Assembly: GCA_038206355.1 (NCBI GenBank)
Contig: JBBRAY010000005.1
Span: 1 to 64,000 of the forward strand
Length of the DNA: 64,000 bases
Direction: 5' to 3'
Source: JAPLDB01 sp038206355
GTDB taxonomy: Bacteria > Bacteroidota > Bacteroidia > AKYH767-A > 2013-40CM-41-45
The first letter of the stretch is position 1; each line of letters opens with the position of its first letter. The notes below the pieces were generated by a model. That model saw only the letters and a program-made list of their open reading frames with translations, had not been told where the DNA came from and did no database searches. Below are positions 53,101 to 61,200 of this stretch, piece after piece. The translations under genes and the position numbers were made by a program.

Positions 53101-54629
53101 TTTGAAAGAAATGCAGGAAAAGGATTTGCAGTTGTGTTGGTAAGTGTTATTGCGCTGGCCGTTGCTGTGCTCATGTCAAGGGTACCTGATCCACCCGGTC
53201 CCGATAGTAAAAATGCTCCGTCAGCAAGGGTACCTCCGGTAATCGTCAGGATATTATTTACCGTTGTGTTTGCACCCAGTGTTCCAGTAGTTCCTGCTTT
53301 TGAAATGGTGAGGTTATAATAACTCGTTCCCTTAATAGTTTGAACGCCCGCTGCATTATACACGACAGTATTTGGCGTATTCGAAGTACAGTTCAATCCG
53401 GTAATGACAGATGTTCCTGTCAACGTAAAAGTTGTATTTGCACCCATTGTAAGAGTTCCTGCACCAGCGAGTGCGGTTGCAACTGTTAAAGATGAAACAC
53501 TATTGACGTAGGTACCTGTAACTGTTAAACTCGGAATGGCAAGGGTAGATGTAGTCCCGCTAATTGTTTTTGCTGCACCCGAAAGTGTATATAGGCCTGT
53601 ACCTGCAGTAAACGATCCGTCATTTTGTAAATTTCCGCTTATCGTAACAGCGGAACCAGAAGTATTATTAAACGTACCGGTACCAGTGACAATTAAATCA
53701 GTAAAAGTTTTTAATCCTACTGATGAATTTGTTGCCAGGGTAGAATTAACTGTTGTGATTCCATTTACAGTTAGGTTAACTCCTCCCATCGTAAGTGTTC
53801 CATTATTAATATTCAGCGTTCCTGCAATGGTGGTGGTTCCAGCACTAATTCCTCCAGTACCAGTTTGACCTGTATTAGACCATAAAAAATTACCATACGA
53901 TTGAGCAGGAACCGTTGGTGCCGTCGCAACCATTCCTGTGATGTTGCAATTTGAGTTTGCATTCCATCCTGCGGTGGGAACTGCTGCGCCATTTGCCGTG
54001 TGATTATAATTCGAACCTGACGCAAAGACTAAAGCAGTCGCTGATCCGGTAATGGTCCCCCCCGAATTAACGATTGTACCCGAGCTGCTTACAGTAACAA
54101 CAGTGGTGGCAACAATGGCCGGATTAAAAGTATTGTTTCCAGCAACATTGAGTGTTCCAGAAATATCGCCTGTTTGGGAAGCAGTGGTGATGTAGTTCAA
54201 TGTTAAAGAGTTTACACTTCCAAGTATAAGTGAACTCCCGTTTCCTACCAGAAGATTATTGGTTGCTGTCGGTCCGTTTATGGAAAGTGTTACTGTACCT
54301 GCTGATTGAAGTGTTATTGTTGAACTCAGGGTAATCAGAAGTTTTCCGATTGTCTGCGTCGGAACTGCAGTAACTGTATAGGTGCCGCCGTCGTCAAATT
54401 GCATAACGTCATTTGCGGCAGGTGTGGTTCGTGTTGGATTCCAGTTTGTACTCACTGCCCAACTTCCTCCCGAGGCCCCGATCCAGGAATAGCTCGTTTG
54501 TGCGTTTGCGCTTCCGGCAATAAACAGGATCATCAAACCTAGAAATATTGATTTGGGAATACCTTTGTTAAAAATTTCAAAACGTAAAAATTTGAAAACG
54601 GGAATAGTGGAGTAGTTAACTCTTTGCAT
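38109..54629 (-). CDS. 5506-residue giant T9SS surface protein
   Basis: A single uninterrupted 16.5-kb frame. The signal peptide is about 1-44 (SIFLGLMILFIAGSANAQ). Three large units start at about 45, 1275 and 2030 with a shared cap (W..TTGSADY..A.NW.P.R, NDVLQFSNGG, NVPTQTI) followed by Thr/Ser/Asn-rich beta-solenoid repeats. About 2813-3600 is a right-handed beta-helix (NNIFNFWSASGATNGIVVSSN). Ig-like domains follow at about 3600-3800; a 200-residue beta-sandwich at about 3810-4010 (TLPFTFNYYGVNYTTMAVSTNGLVQLG); more Ig-like; two HYR domains at about 4286-4440; five 72-residue HYR repeats at about 4530-4888; Ig-like modules about 4890-5400; T9SS sorting domain about 5420-5506 (LYPNPVVEKTTLKF ... 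GVYYLQLICGDYTGKIKVVVE). Perfect promoter 205 bp upstream. A very long fibrous adhesin or matrix protein is likely. Confidence 0.93.
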   Translation of the reverse strand: MQRVNYSTIPVFKFLRFEIFNKGIPKSIFLGLMILFIAGSANAQTSYSWIGASGGSWAVSTNWNPTRTTPAANDVMQFDDGGTYTVTAVPTQTIGKLLITLSSTITLQSAGTVTLSINGPTATNNLLVGNGSSLILGSVNSLTLNYITTASQTGDISGTLNVAGNNTFNPAIVATTVVTVSSSGTIVNSGGTITGSATALVFASGSNYNHTANGAAVPTAGWNANSNCNITGMVATAPTVPAQSYGNFLWSNTGQTGTGGISAGTTTIAGTLNINNGTLTMGGVNLTVNGITTVNSTLATNSSVGLKTFTDLIVTGTGTFNNTSGSAVTISGNLQNDGSFTAGTGLYTLSGAAKTISGTTSTLAIPSLTVTGTYVNSVSSLTVATALAGAGTLTMGANTTFTLTGTSVITGLNCTSNTPNTVVYNAAGVQTIKGTSYYNLTISKAGTTGTLGANTTVNNILTITGGTLADGAFLLSGPGGSGTLDMSTATASAITLTNTTANPFPAFLSNTFHATASTVNFNANAAQNVRALNYGNVTVGSTANTKTIQGTTSIQGNLTIGTSSTFAIGANSLTVSGTISGGTFSGGASSDLTLDGTVNVSVPAISGNLRHFIVNKSSGATATTTAALTVSGNLTVSGGTLINTAQLTGNAAGLVNVASGATWQLGSSATAIIFPSAYIAANITFQSNSTIAYGSTGAQVVSAVKPYQNLSILNASIKTCAAAITINGDLSVATGATLADGGFQIAGNASGSMDLSGTGALTIGIANTNNTSFPTGYLTANISLASTSTVTYNANVAQDVSLTPASYGNLTLTSTTAQTKTILSNLLLTGNLSVSGSTTLNIGNNNVTVNGNSLVTTTTASVIGNGRIILTGGSTVHQINGGGGAISFTNIELNDAIQGASLVTGATAISGTLTMTAGTMLLNNISLTLNGDFTGSGLFSAAVANTGSLIIGGIAGGSAGTINMASAPNNVIPTLTLNRTGAGASVTLGTATVIKTALNLTNGDLIGTSNLTLGTGTAVTLTTTKVNGTLDATPSFNLTGVTYNVTYGNAVATATINTGGELPATINTLTITNPTNGVNLNSNVTCSTGVTLTNGRLFLGNNDLTTTFTTAFGGSPGTNNFIAADANLGTGLLKKVFQAGVTAAYVIPLGTTSGVTAYSPVSLNFTANSAIRTVGVNVTSGTPPANGGSANYVNRFWTFTESAGGTYTYTPVFTHVAADVTGTSTLTYLNRYNGSSWTQYGTSSTATTATQAGLTETTGTLGGNTFSSRQEASKVYTWNATTGSADYTIATNWTPNRTTLANNDVLQFSNGGASTATNVPTQTIGRIEVSGNTNISLSSVAATQTLTFGGLSTGLNLDVQSGSTLQLSSTVSNSTLLAFAAGTQTATIAGTFIINDNTAHNNTYTATNAVTTVTGTVTNNGAAFTSTALNFIMAAGSMYNHSTNQAVIPVFGWDVASTCNLNGFTSNSTLTAGSQNFGNFIINCPGATGSIQASGSFTSVAGDLTLIAVGASFEFRLATTTSPTLTVGGNFDMQGGTFNFASSTGSPTLTINGDLLIKPGARFGGTGSTGAPTVNLSGDFIQTGGTFDNIGSGLVTFNFKGSGKSFSQVGTFTPTNYNFTINTANASLTLNNNIPVLTSRSFTVANGTLYTGSNIVTGAGAFILASSNNATLAIGDAGGITTTGGGLVGSIQVSGTRTFGTLANYIYNGTSAQVTGNGLTTCNNLTIDNAAGVTQINATSTTQNVIVTNQLTLTSGTYSVGGASGQLNTLTLNGAAILPSATTSLLTSAFSNLVFANAAAGVYVPSSVSQLNALTSSNTNATGLTMNSSITLNAAATALTLGGRLFIGNNDLTIATTSGTISGGSVNAMVVADGTGQLKKTFGAGATASFTFPVGDATGSFDYSPYAVTFSANSTQRVIGIRVTDADHPQLNSNGVQTDYVSRYWTFTDDEVGVGTYTYSASSLTYSTVAPTDLNGTSSLLKINRWDGANWSQLNTTVSVSTASTSGTYNETSGTIGGNEFTLRVNGSQPYVWQPTTGSADFQDANNWAPPRFSPVIADVLHFTNGGTSTATNVPTQTVTRILVDSNTDISLQSPAAATFSINGPTATDNLDIRSGSTLQLSTTGAVALTLNITTTANQKGNIAGTLVLNSNNSNNNNFTTSTVATTVVTVASGGTILNNGGVVTGTATTLVFANGSTYTHAMNAGAIPLATYNATSTCQVTGTVTTNPTAFSGTFGNVTWNCAGQTSATGAISAAMTVNGNLSVLAGTMADAGVIITGNASGTFSIAAGATYTTNRSATSWFPTNFIAANISFDPDGTFNYAGTSTHTIPNIPVTTYGILGITGGVVKTLSAPTTVSGISINTSGATLAGGGNLITGPGSGSGLFNIVSGGIFTMTNTIADPMPVFQNYTFGVTSTVNYNGVATQNIFPIPSPGYGNLNLSAASASMRQLTGNTFVQNTVTTSANNTLDLNGNTLAVSGTTPFSHSASATLIANGSGSTIHLNGSAAQTMTISGTITGSLIANLTSSNTNSVSGAALGTTPTTYTIGNLTISPGSYFSLNGRTMNLTGSYINNGTLIGNSSSSIIAFTGASPQSFNIGTYKLSQLFGMIINNASGVTLGAPVNIVGTTSTTGVLTLTSGVLTTTSSNLITVSNTAVAGISGGSVSSYVNGPLARVLPANLVSGNYTFPVGGAAYQLFELTNPTTDTSGTVTVTVQAIDGNAGGVAGIGLSALNTDQYWSATATGAGTITSVGAVSLTDASPVLTTSNAIGQSLTQTGTYAPRGGTVAVPKITSSSVVAPSLGFFVIGTKGGNMCGTYTVGAGPSNDFTNLSAATQAINNATITCDVIFELQIDYNSSSETFPISFSQFTYTGGPFNVTVRPAAGVTTSITGTSTATIISVNGADQLIFDGRQGGTTNPKSLTIANTSVSGLTFEYINDATYNTIKYCVVKGVNTTSTEGLIVYGTTTGTTGNDFNTVDNCDLQDGATTPVNMIYASGTSAKVNDNITISNNNIFNFWSASGATNGIVVSSNNSDWMITGNSFYQTTTRTATTGVTHVGIQISNSAGNNFIVTNNYIGGSSSNAGGSSWTVGGTVASRFIGIQMAAGTTTSSSIQGNVIKNFTWSSSSGATTLPGVWCGIYMTAGAINAGNTSPNVIGSNSGTGSISVTTSTTGGISFGIGSSSTGAMSIINNIIGSINLLGTTTSISHSFVGISATTGSPLTISGNSIGSTSTANSINASNPSTGTTGQKVSGIESTSSSAVTITGNTIANLSNAYAGTGITTFIPQVRGISSTAGTNTISQNSVHALSSASPYTGTAASASVIGISMTSTTTGTTVSENTIDSLMNSANAAVSVTGLHYSGATTGSNLIERNFIHTLDPPSTSSVISGIYVNAGNSTYQNNMIRLGIDASGNDITVGYEMNGIREIAGVNNYYHNSIYIGGNNVASSANTYAFQSNVITGTRAIQNNIFYNARSNASGSGKNYSIKVGAATGLTCNYNDELASGTGAVTGAVGVTDYVTFLDWRSGTGFDFNGFNIAPQFINPAGASSVVNLHIKPSPTQTPVESSGTNVAAVTTDFDGQSRAGFSPVDVGADAGNFTPYECTGASAGTASASPAGPFCGSGSSTVSINGYNFGAGISFQWQSSPDGTAGSFSDIPGATNTSYATGTITDTTFYRCFVVCTTGPASDTSSVVTIYVNPNPVVAIVADPVNAVICGTGSVTLTASGADTYLWSPGGATTAAITVSPSTTTTYTVAGTSFGCTVNATKVVTVSPATTVTSVTATPGTICSGDTSQLDVNLTTGYSNYNVSSIAYAPVSGTTVTLTALWTDDASTSVTLPFTFNYYGVNYTTMAVSTNGLVQLGSAGIGLNTTYSQTIPSASNPNNIIAACWNDLDLRTTGNINTITTGSSPNRIFSIQYQNCPFYNGIGGTGNVLAQIELFEGTGVIEIHIGQVLGTSTTSSLKTCGVENVNGTAAATAPGKNGSAWTVSSGSPEAFRFAPASNPTIFSWTPTTFLDDPAIKNPKAMSATATTVYTVTVTDALTGCAGTGNVTLTVNPLPSVIASNNAPFCSGTDDLNLTSNAPTAISYDWSGPGAFTSASPAPSIVDATNANSGTYSLQVTDVNGCKKDTTTTVLIYALPVVDITPIGSLNICTGQTSTDLQATGGNTYVWSTTETTSLITVSTGDTYIVTGTDGNTCQNSDTVVITESIAPADPIVTPSGPIELCTNDGINFIPVNLSCTNYSTDLLWSTSETTQSISVDYADFFNVTYTDPTGCYSTSNTVIIVLDDVDPTISCPNDTTITNSPGVCGATGVVLTMPVTDDNCSVNTVDNDAPSVFPIGNTTVTWTVTDFNGNFATCTQEVTVTDDEDPVISNCPADIEACGFVATWTAPTANDNCSILSFTSNYNSGATFPSGTTTVTYTAEDVNGNTSTCSFDVTTNPIAPDADAGTDQSVATSSATLAANAAAPGLGTWTVITGSGSFTPNANDENATVSGLSAGLNTFRWTISNPPCADTFDDVDITFANCIPPVISACPSNISQCDVYTASWTDPTATGTTPTVVCVPASGSTFSAGVTTVTCTATNGCGSDQCSFTVTVNETPVISACPSNISQCDVYTASWTDPTASGVPAASVVCVPASGSTFSAGVTTVTCTATNACGSDQCSFTVTINESPVISACPTNISQCDVYTASWTDPTASGVPAASVVCVPASGSTFSAGVTTVTCTATNACGSDQCSFTVTVNETPVISACPANISQCNVYTASWTDPTATGVPAASVVCVPASGSTFSAGVTTVTCTATNACGSDQCSFTVTVNESPVISACPSNISQCDVYTASWTDPTASGVPAASVVCVPASGSTFSAGVTTVTCTATNACGSDQCSFTVTISTSPTVSAGADQAICYTGTATLNGSFGGAATSSTWTTLGDGTFDDATLLNAVYTPGPSDIISQTATLVLTTDDPSGPCDAASDTMVINILLATPSKPAVPTGPSTACTGDIFVYSIPTVPTAVSYTWTSIFPAYASVVGNGTSATMDFFGTLPIANSSWPFSVYATNACGNSPVRTFAPRNKISQPGFSSGLPVVVCQNTNGVVYSVNSVSGATSYTWTITGSGAAIQGSNTGQSITVNFSTFTSVTISVTASNQCMTTAARVMTVNSAPVIPGTVTGTSYVCPFGTYQYSVIAVPGASSYIWTGPAGSSVAGTSNVVNITFGASIPGGSLVSVKAVGTCSNFSPLRSKGVASGIPNVPSSISGLAAGQCGETGVSYSITPNNIPPVSSYTWSVNNGATISGPNNLSAVVVDYPSTFSNVTISVVANNTCGSGNPRTLLVLGAPNTPVSISGTTLPCASAVEQYCAVGSVNATSYIWSVPTGATILGSPTGQCIQVLWGTAGGNINCTASNNCGVSGTRVLSVSVPCRQGQVLGTANELNVQLYPNPVVEKTTLKFNSIGDEKYLINFTNVIGQRVMDVSGTATDGVNMVELDLGNLAKGVYYLQLICGDYTGKIKVVVE
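39965..41045 (-). repeat. Five tandem 213/216-bp HYR-coding repeats
   Basis: The landmark GATGACAGG recurs at 41031, 40818, 40602, 40386 and 40170: one step of 213 bp and three of 216 bp. Each unit codes for 71-72 residues (PVISACPSNISQC start, six Cys). Copies are very similar at the DNA level, more so than the equivalent array at 27110-28190. Confidence 0.92.
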
Positions 54630-54728
54630 GTTAATATAATTTTAAGTTTAAGTTCAATACTATCGTTCTCTACTGTCTTGCTGAAGGAACAGTTGAGAAT
54701 TCATTCAATCAATAATTTTTCTCCATTG

Positions 54729-54749
54729 GACCTTTAAATTTTAAAGGTC
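54729..54749. promoter_or_regulatory. Perfect palindrome in the 5' leader of the giant gene
   Basis: Arms GACCTTTAAA and TTTAAAGGTC around one base. It lies in the predicted 200-nt leader, 100 bp before the ATG, so it may form an RNA hairpin or be a dimeric protein's site. Function is inferred only. Confidence 0.5.
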
Positions 54750-54833
54750 AGCACCCCCTTCATAATATCCGGTTTCTTGTTTCGCAGAATAATTAAATCC
54801 TTCAATATAAAATAATGAAAAGGTTTAACTTTT

Positions 54834-54863
54834 CAAATATAGTATAACTGAACAATTATCCAA
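54834..54863 (-). promoter_or_regulatory. Consensus promoter of the 5506-residue gene
   Basis: On the minus strand: TTG (54863-54861), exactly 19 nt, then TATATTTG (54841-54834), a perfect TTG-N19-TAnnTTTG. Initiation near 54827 gives an untranslated leader of about 200 nt. Confidence 0.78.
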
Positions 54864-55195
54864 AAAAATGTTCAAAACAGAACTCACACGTGCTGAAGCA
54901 GTTAATCGCAAGGTACTGTCGGATCACCCTTGAAAAGCCTGATTGGGGCTCATTTCGGAGCTGCAGGCAATATTAATTTCTCAAAATTAATCTGGAATTA
55001 CAGAGGAGAAAAAGTCAACAATATGTTTTTAGCAGACACATCATCCTCACAAAAAAATATTTATGGATTCTTAATTTCTGTTTGCAGCAAAAAACAAATC
55101 AGGTTTTATATTATTAATCAGACCTCAGATTAATAAACGAAACTCGATTTTTGAGTACGATGTTATTTTTCAATGACAGGTTAAATCAGGAAATA

Positions 55196-55229
55196 GAAAG
55201 AGCCCTCTGATTAAACAAAGGACTCTTTC
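55196..55229 (-). terminator. Putative intrinsic terminator after the 2197-residue gene
   Basis: GAAAGAG / CTCTTTC (7 bp), one mismatch, then a CCT/AGG inner pairing with a large loop. The downstream T-run is weak (TATTTCC). It is 20 bp after the stop codon at 55249, the same position as the stronger terminators of the sister genes. Confidence 0.6.
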
Positions 55230-55248
55230 ATAATATTTGAAAGGGTGA

Positions 55249-58200
55249 TTATTGAATGATCATTTTGATCTGTTGTGTAATGTTCTCACTCATAATATTG
55301 AGCATATAAACTCCTTTTGCAACATTTTTCAAATTCAAATCAATCATATTGACTCCTTCTACTGCAGTACCTTCAGTTGAAAGTACGCCCTGACCCAGGA
55401 CATCAATGACTTCGATTTGATACTGACCTGCCGAAGCAGTTGAGAATTTCACCGTTGCATTATCTCTGGCAGGGTTCGGATATACTTCAGCGTTGAAACC
55501 GATTATAGTTTCATTCATCTGGCTTTGGCGGCAAGAGATCACACAAGCCAGTGAGCGATTTCCGGAAGTCCCACAAGCATTTACTGCCTGAACAGTTACG
55601 CTACCTCCGGTTGATCCCCATTGAAGAATAATTGAAGATCCATTAACAGGCCCAAGGATTGATGATCCTGCAGGAATAGTCCAGTTGTAAGAAGTGGCAC
55701 CGGTGGAAGAGGCAGTATAATTTTCCGTAGTACCTGCACAAGGATTTGCATTGCCGGATACCGAGGCAGGAGTTGCCGGAGCTGCAAGTACATTCAACGT
55801 TCTCGCAATACCGGCCCCGCATCCATTGGATGCTGTTACAGCAATCGTGCAAAATGTAAAACTTCCCGGCCAGTCAATGGTAATACCACTCAGGTTATTC
55901 GGCCCCTGTATAGTTCCACAGGTAGTAGTCCAGTTATATCCTGTTGCCAATGCGACAGGTGTAATTGAATATGACACACCTGTTTCACCGCACTGACCTG
56001 ATGCCGGTCCGCTGATATTAGCAGGAACACCCGGTATACCTGATGCAATACCTTTTGAACGCAGAGGACTTGAGAATGGACAACTGCTGTTTGCAGTCAC
56101 CGATACCGTTGAACCGGCAGGGATGACTGCAGGAAATGCAATTGAGCAAGCGCTCGAAGTTCCGGTTACCACTGCGCCGGGAACTGATGTAGTCCATGTA
56201 TAATCAGCCGCACCATTTACTGATGCAACACTATAAACTGATGAACCATTCGGGCATGGATAACTTGGGCCTGAAATAATTCCCGGAATAACCGGTGCAC
56301 GGGCAATGGAAATTGTTCTGTCGGGTCCATTGTATCCGCAAGAAGTTTGTCCATGTACGCTGAGTGTACCGGAAACAAATCCCGCAGAGAAGGCAACAGC
56401 AATTGATTGCGCACCGTTACCTGATATAGTAATACCGCCTGTTGAACTCCACTGATAAGAAGCAGCACCGGCAACAGAAGCAGTGGAATATGGATTAGCA
56501 GTAGTACCCGGGCATCCGATGCCGGAACCTGTAATTGATCCCGGGGCAGAAAGCGTTGCACGTACCCATGTACAAATCGTATTTGTGTTTCCGCAGGCAT
56601 TGCCACCTGCAACGCAAATGCTCCAACCGGAAGCGCCGGCAGGAGGAAGGGAAATAAATGTGACGTTCACCGTAGGAACTGTAGTTTGATAAGGGCTTGT
56701 ATTACCATTGAAACGAACACCTGACTGAGAACTTGTCCAGTTATAGTATGTACAACCGGCAACAGCATTTACACTAAAGGCCACTGCCGATGCACCTACA
56801 CAACCATCAGTAATAGAAGCAGTGTAATGAATAGTTCCTGAAGGTGGAGCAGTAATTACATTGACAGATACATTAACACATGCAGTGTTTCCACAAGCGC
56901 CTTCAGCTCGTACAAAATACTGGTGCAGCCCGGGATTTGGTGTTAGCACAATTGAAGTACCTGTTCCGACTGAAACACCTGATCCGCAAGTGCCGTCATA
57001 CCATTCCCATGTAGCGCCTGTTCCCAATGAACCGCCATTGGCAGTAAGTGTAACCTGTGAGCCTGAACAAATCTCTCCATAGAGTGCATTGCTTGCTGCA
57101 CCGGCAGCCGCTGTTGACGGAGACTGAACAGTAACAAGTTGAACACACGTTGCTGTATTATTATTATAGTCGGAGACTGTCCACGTTACATTTGTATTTC
57201 CTAAATTAAATTGCGATGGCGCATCATTGTAAAATGAATTTACAGAGCAGTTATCGGCTGTAATCGGGCTGCCAAGTACCGGCGATGTACTGCAGGACAC
57301 AACGTTTGCCGGACAGGTAATTGTTGGATCTATAAAATCATAGTCTGCTGCGATAGAATTAGAGGTTGAATAGCAACCATTGGCATCAGTGTAAGTCACA
57401 TTAAAATTGTCTGAATAGTCTACCAGAATACTCGCTGTGACTTCAGAAGTGGACCATAGCAAGTCGGTCGAATAATTCGTACATGAAAGTGTAACCGGTA
57501 TGATCCCTGATGAATTGAAACATAAAGTAATAGGTCCTGCGGGAGAAATTATGGGGGTTGCAGGTGCTACTGATTCTGTGATATTCTTGCTGAAAGTATT
57601 AATACAACCATTGTTATCCGTTCCTGTAACAACATAGTTTCCGGAAGTTGAAACAGTGATCAGATCTGTCGTTTCGCCGGAACTCCAGGAATAACTTCCT
57701 GTAATACCTGCACCGGTTGCCTGTAAATCAGAAGTTGTTTGGCCTGTACATATGTTTGTGTTTCCAATTACGGTAATGCCGACTGAAGGTAAAGCATAGA
57801 TGGTGATGGTAGCGGTTGAAGAATCCTTACAAGAATTATTATCAGTAACAACTACCTTATAAACTCCGCTTTGCGAATTAGTGGCACTTGAAATAGATGG
57901 GTTAGGCATACTCGAAGAAAATGACGGGCCTGACCACGTAAATGATGTTGCAGTTGGTGCATTCGACAGCAGATTGAGATTTTGAGTGGCCGAGCAAAAT
58001 GGTGCATTGCTGCTAATTGATACTACCGGTGATGCATTAACTGCAACCGCTGTGGTCGGCGAGTAAGTAGATGAACCGATCACAATTGAAACAGAATAAA
58101 TCCCTGCATCGGCAGGTGTGGCATTGGCAATTTTAGGATTTTGAGCTGATGAGGTAAATCCATTCGGGCCTGTCCAGCTGTAACTTGTGGCGCCTGCAGG

Positions 58201-61200
58201 GATTGCAAAAAGACGAAGTGTATCGCCTTCGCAAACCGGTGTATTGCTTGATGCAGTGGGGTCACCAATTGTTACCGTGTAATCTTCTGCTTCTCCTGTT
58301 GCATTTCCCGGAACGCATGCGCCCACGGCATTGCTATTGGTATTCCTGGCAGAAACAACTCTTAGCCGGTGGGGACCTGGTGGCGCATTTGCCGGAACAT
58401 TTACAACCAGTGTGCCTGTAGTATTGGAAGCAAACTTCGTAGCACCATTATTATTGTTTTCTGAATTATCAAAAACACCATTGTCATTATAGTCAATCCA
58501 GATCGCTACTCCGGTTCCATTGGTATTTCCTGTCACCACTGTAATGGAAGCTGTATACGCAGTTCCGGGTGATAGTATAGTTGTCTGATTGATCGGACTT
58601 GTTCCATATACACTATAACCGGGCGGTGAAGCAGCGCAGGTCGCACCTGAGTTATTGGAAAGTGTATTCAAACTAAAATAAGAAATCCTGTCCGCCGCAC
58701 AACCTGTGGTATAATTCGGAATACAATAACATAGCTGTGTTGTAACACGAAGGTTGCTTGTTGAAGTTGATTGCCCGCTGTTAGCACATGTTATTACACA
58801 ATGGTACCATGTAATTGCTGTTTGTGTAGCCGTGTAGGTGGTATTGGTTGCACCTGAAATATTACTGAATGTTCCGGGTACGCCGCTTAAATCAGGCGCC
58901 GATTGCCATTGAAAAGTCATTCCGCTAAAGAGATAATTTGCACTAAGTGATAAAATAAATGCAGTATTGTAGCAAGCAGGATTTGCTGATGAAATCGTTG
59001 TTGATGCTGCGGGGGAACCTGAGCAAGCAGGATTTGGAACGCATGAAACTGTTGCAGCCCAGCCGGCATCGACAATAGATAAGTCAGAGGTAAACTGTAT
59101 CGTTATTGCACCGCTTCCGTCAGTTGAAGTAAATGTTGGAATTGACAGCGTACCTGAAATCGGGCCATATAAAACAGGAGATGAAGTACCGGCTCCGTCA
59201 TAAATGGTTATAAAATCAAAGCCTGCTTCTGATACAAATGAATTCCAGGCAACCTGTATTTGATTTCCCGGGTTCGGAAAAAAAGTATAAACATAATTTT
59301 CGTTTACTGCATAAGTACCGGAAGGACCACCGCTGTCATAGAAGTTCGCGCTGCAAGTTGTTGAACTACCGTTAGAAATATTTATGCAAACAGCGGAATT
59401 TATTTTTATAGGTGTTGAATTTGATGAAGCACCGCCATTGGAACAAGTAATTACGCAACGGTACCAGGTTGTAGAAGCCATCGTAGTAGTAAAGGTGGAA
59501 TTGGTTGCCCCGCCTACATTTGTATAAGTTCCCGCAGAACCTCCTACGTCAGGTGCAGATTGCCACTGATAAGTTAAACCAATCTCTATTGCGTTTCCTG
59601 TAAGAGATAAAGTGAAACTTGTGGTGGGACATGCGGCGCTTGAGGATGAAACTGTTGAACCTGCAACCGGATTTCCACTACACTGGGGAGCATCAGCTAT
59701 GGTGATTAAATAATCTTCTGTTTCACCATAATCTCCGGCAGTAAAATTTGTACAGGCAGCTCCTGTTCCCACTGCAGTTGAATAACGACAACGAACCCTC
59801 ATCATGGTTTGACCGAGTTGTGCCGTAAGGGGAATTGTTATCGACGCAGAAGTAGTTTGCGGAGGACCCCCGGCAGCCGCTGCCAGAACCGATTCACCTG
59901 CTATAAAAGTAAAACTATGATCATAGTCAATCCAGGCTCGCATAGCTTCAGCATCTCCGTCAGTGGTTACCGATAATGGATAACTGAATCCCCTGTAAAA
60001 AACCGGGTTCGGAGAAGTGTAAACGCTGCGGTTTGACGGAAGAGACCCGCTGCAGGTTGTGGTATTATTAATACTACCAAAGGTGACATTAGAAATGTAA
60101 TCAATACTACAGGAATAATCATAAGTACCCACACAATAACAATTTTGCAGCGGAGTTACTGTTACAAGCAACGAAGTGGAAACAGCGGTTTGCCCACCAT
60201 TCGAACACGTTACCAGGCATTGATAATATGTTGCTGTTGTTTGAGTTGCAATATAACTTGAACCTGTAGCCCCGCCGATATTTGTCCATGTTGAATTATC
60301 TGAAGACGATTGCCATTGGTAAGTCAGACCGGCAAGTGTTGATGCTCCAGTCAATGATAAAGTAAAGCTGGCACCATAGCAGGCGGGATTTGCAGAAGAT
60401 TGTGTGGCACCTGCAATGGGATTTCCGGAACAAGCGGTAGCCACCCCTATAGTAACGATATAATCTTCTGTTTCTCCATTTGCATTTCCGGGAGTACATG
60501 GATTCAGCGCGTTGCTCAGAATATTTCTTGCGCACATCACACGCATGCTGTGCGGCCCGAGTGGAGCACCAACCGGAATATTCACCACCAGGATTCCTGT
60601 AGTATTCGATACAAATTTTGTAGCTCCATTATTATTTCCTTCCGAAACATCAAAGAGTCCGTTGTCATTGTAATCAATCCAGATTGCAACACCGGTGCCA
60701 TTGGTATTCCCTGCAATTGTTGCAATGGTAGCCGTATAAGACCCCCCTTGGTCAAGCGTAGTCGTCTGGTTGGCAGGCGTAGTGCCATAAATGCTGTAAC
60801 CCGCAGGGGATACGCTGCATGTGGCTCCGGAATTATTAGTTAATGTATTCAGTTGAAAACTTGTAATCCTGTCTGCTGCGCAACCCGTAGCATATGCAGG
60901 GACGCAATAACAGTTTGCCAATGTATTCATATTCACAAGGAGTGCACTTGAATATCCCGGAGGGTTTACACCACAAATTAATTGACAGCGATAATATGCT
61001 GCAGCGGTTTGAGATGTAGATCGAGTATTCACAGTCGCTCCAGAGATATTCGTCCAGGTAGAATTGTTTGGGGAAGATTGCCATTGATAAGTTATGCCTG
61101 TTCCTGTTGAAGCCCCTGAAAGGGATAAAGTAAAATTGGCGCCAGAACAGACAGGGTTAACAGATGAAAGTGTTGTGCCACCGTTTGGTGTTCCTGAACA

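Larger units (their letters stand above)
54630..55195. other. Long leader and intergenic region upstream of the 5506-residue gene
   Basis: About 570 bp. 54630-54827 would be the transcribed 5' leader, with a 21-bp palindrome at 54729-54749. The promoter is at 54834-54863. 54864-55195 holds nothing I can support; a 67-codon plus-strand frame there (54930-55133) lacks a family, a promoter match or a neighbour relation. Confidence 0.65.

Noticed and set aside
54930..55133. 67-codon plus-strand open frame
   Set aside because: No family resemblance or promoter, and it is isolated between minus-strand genes.
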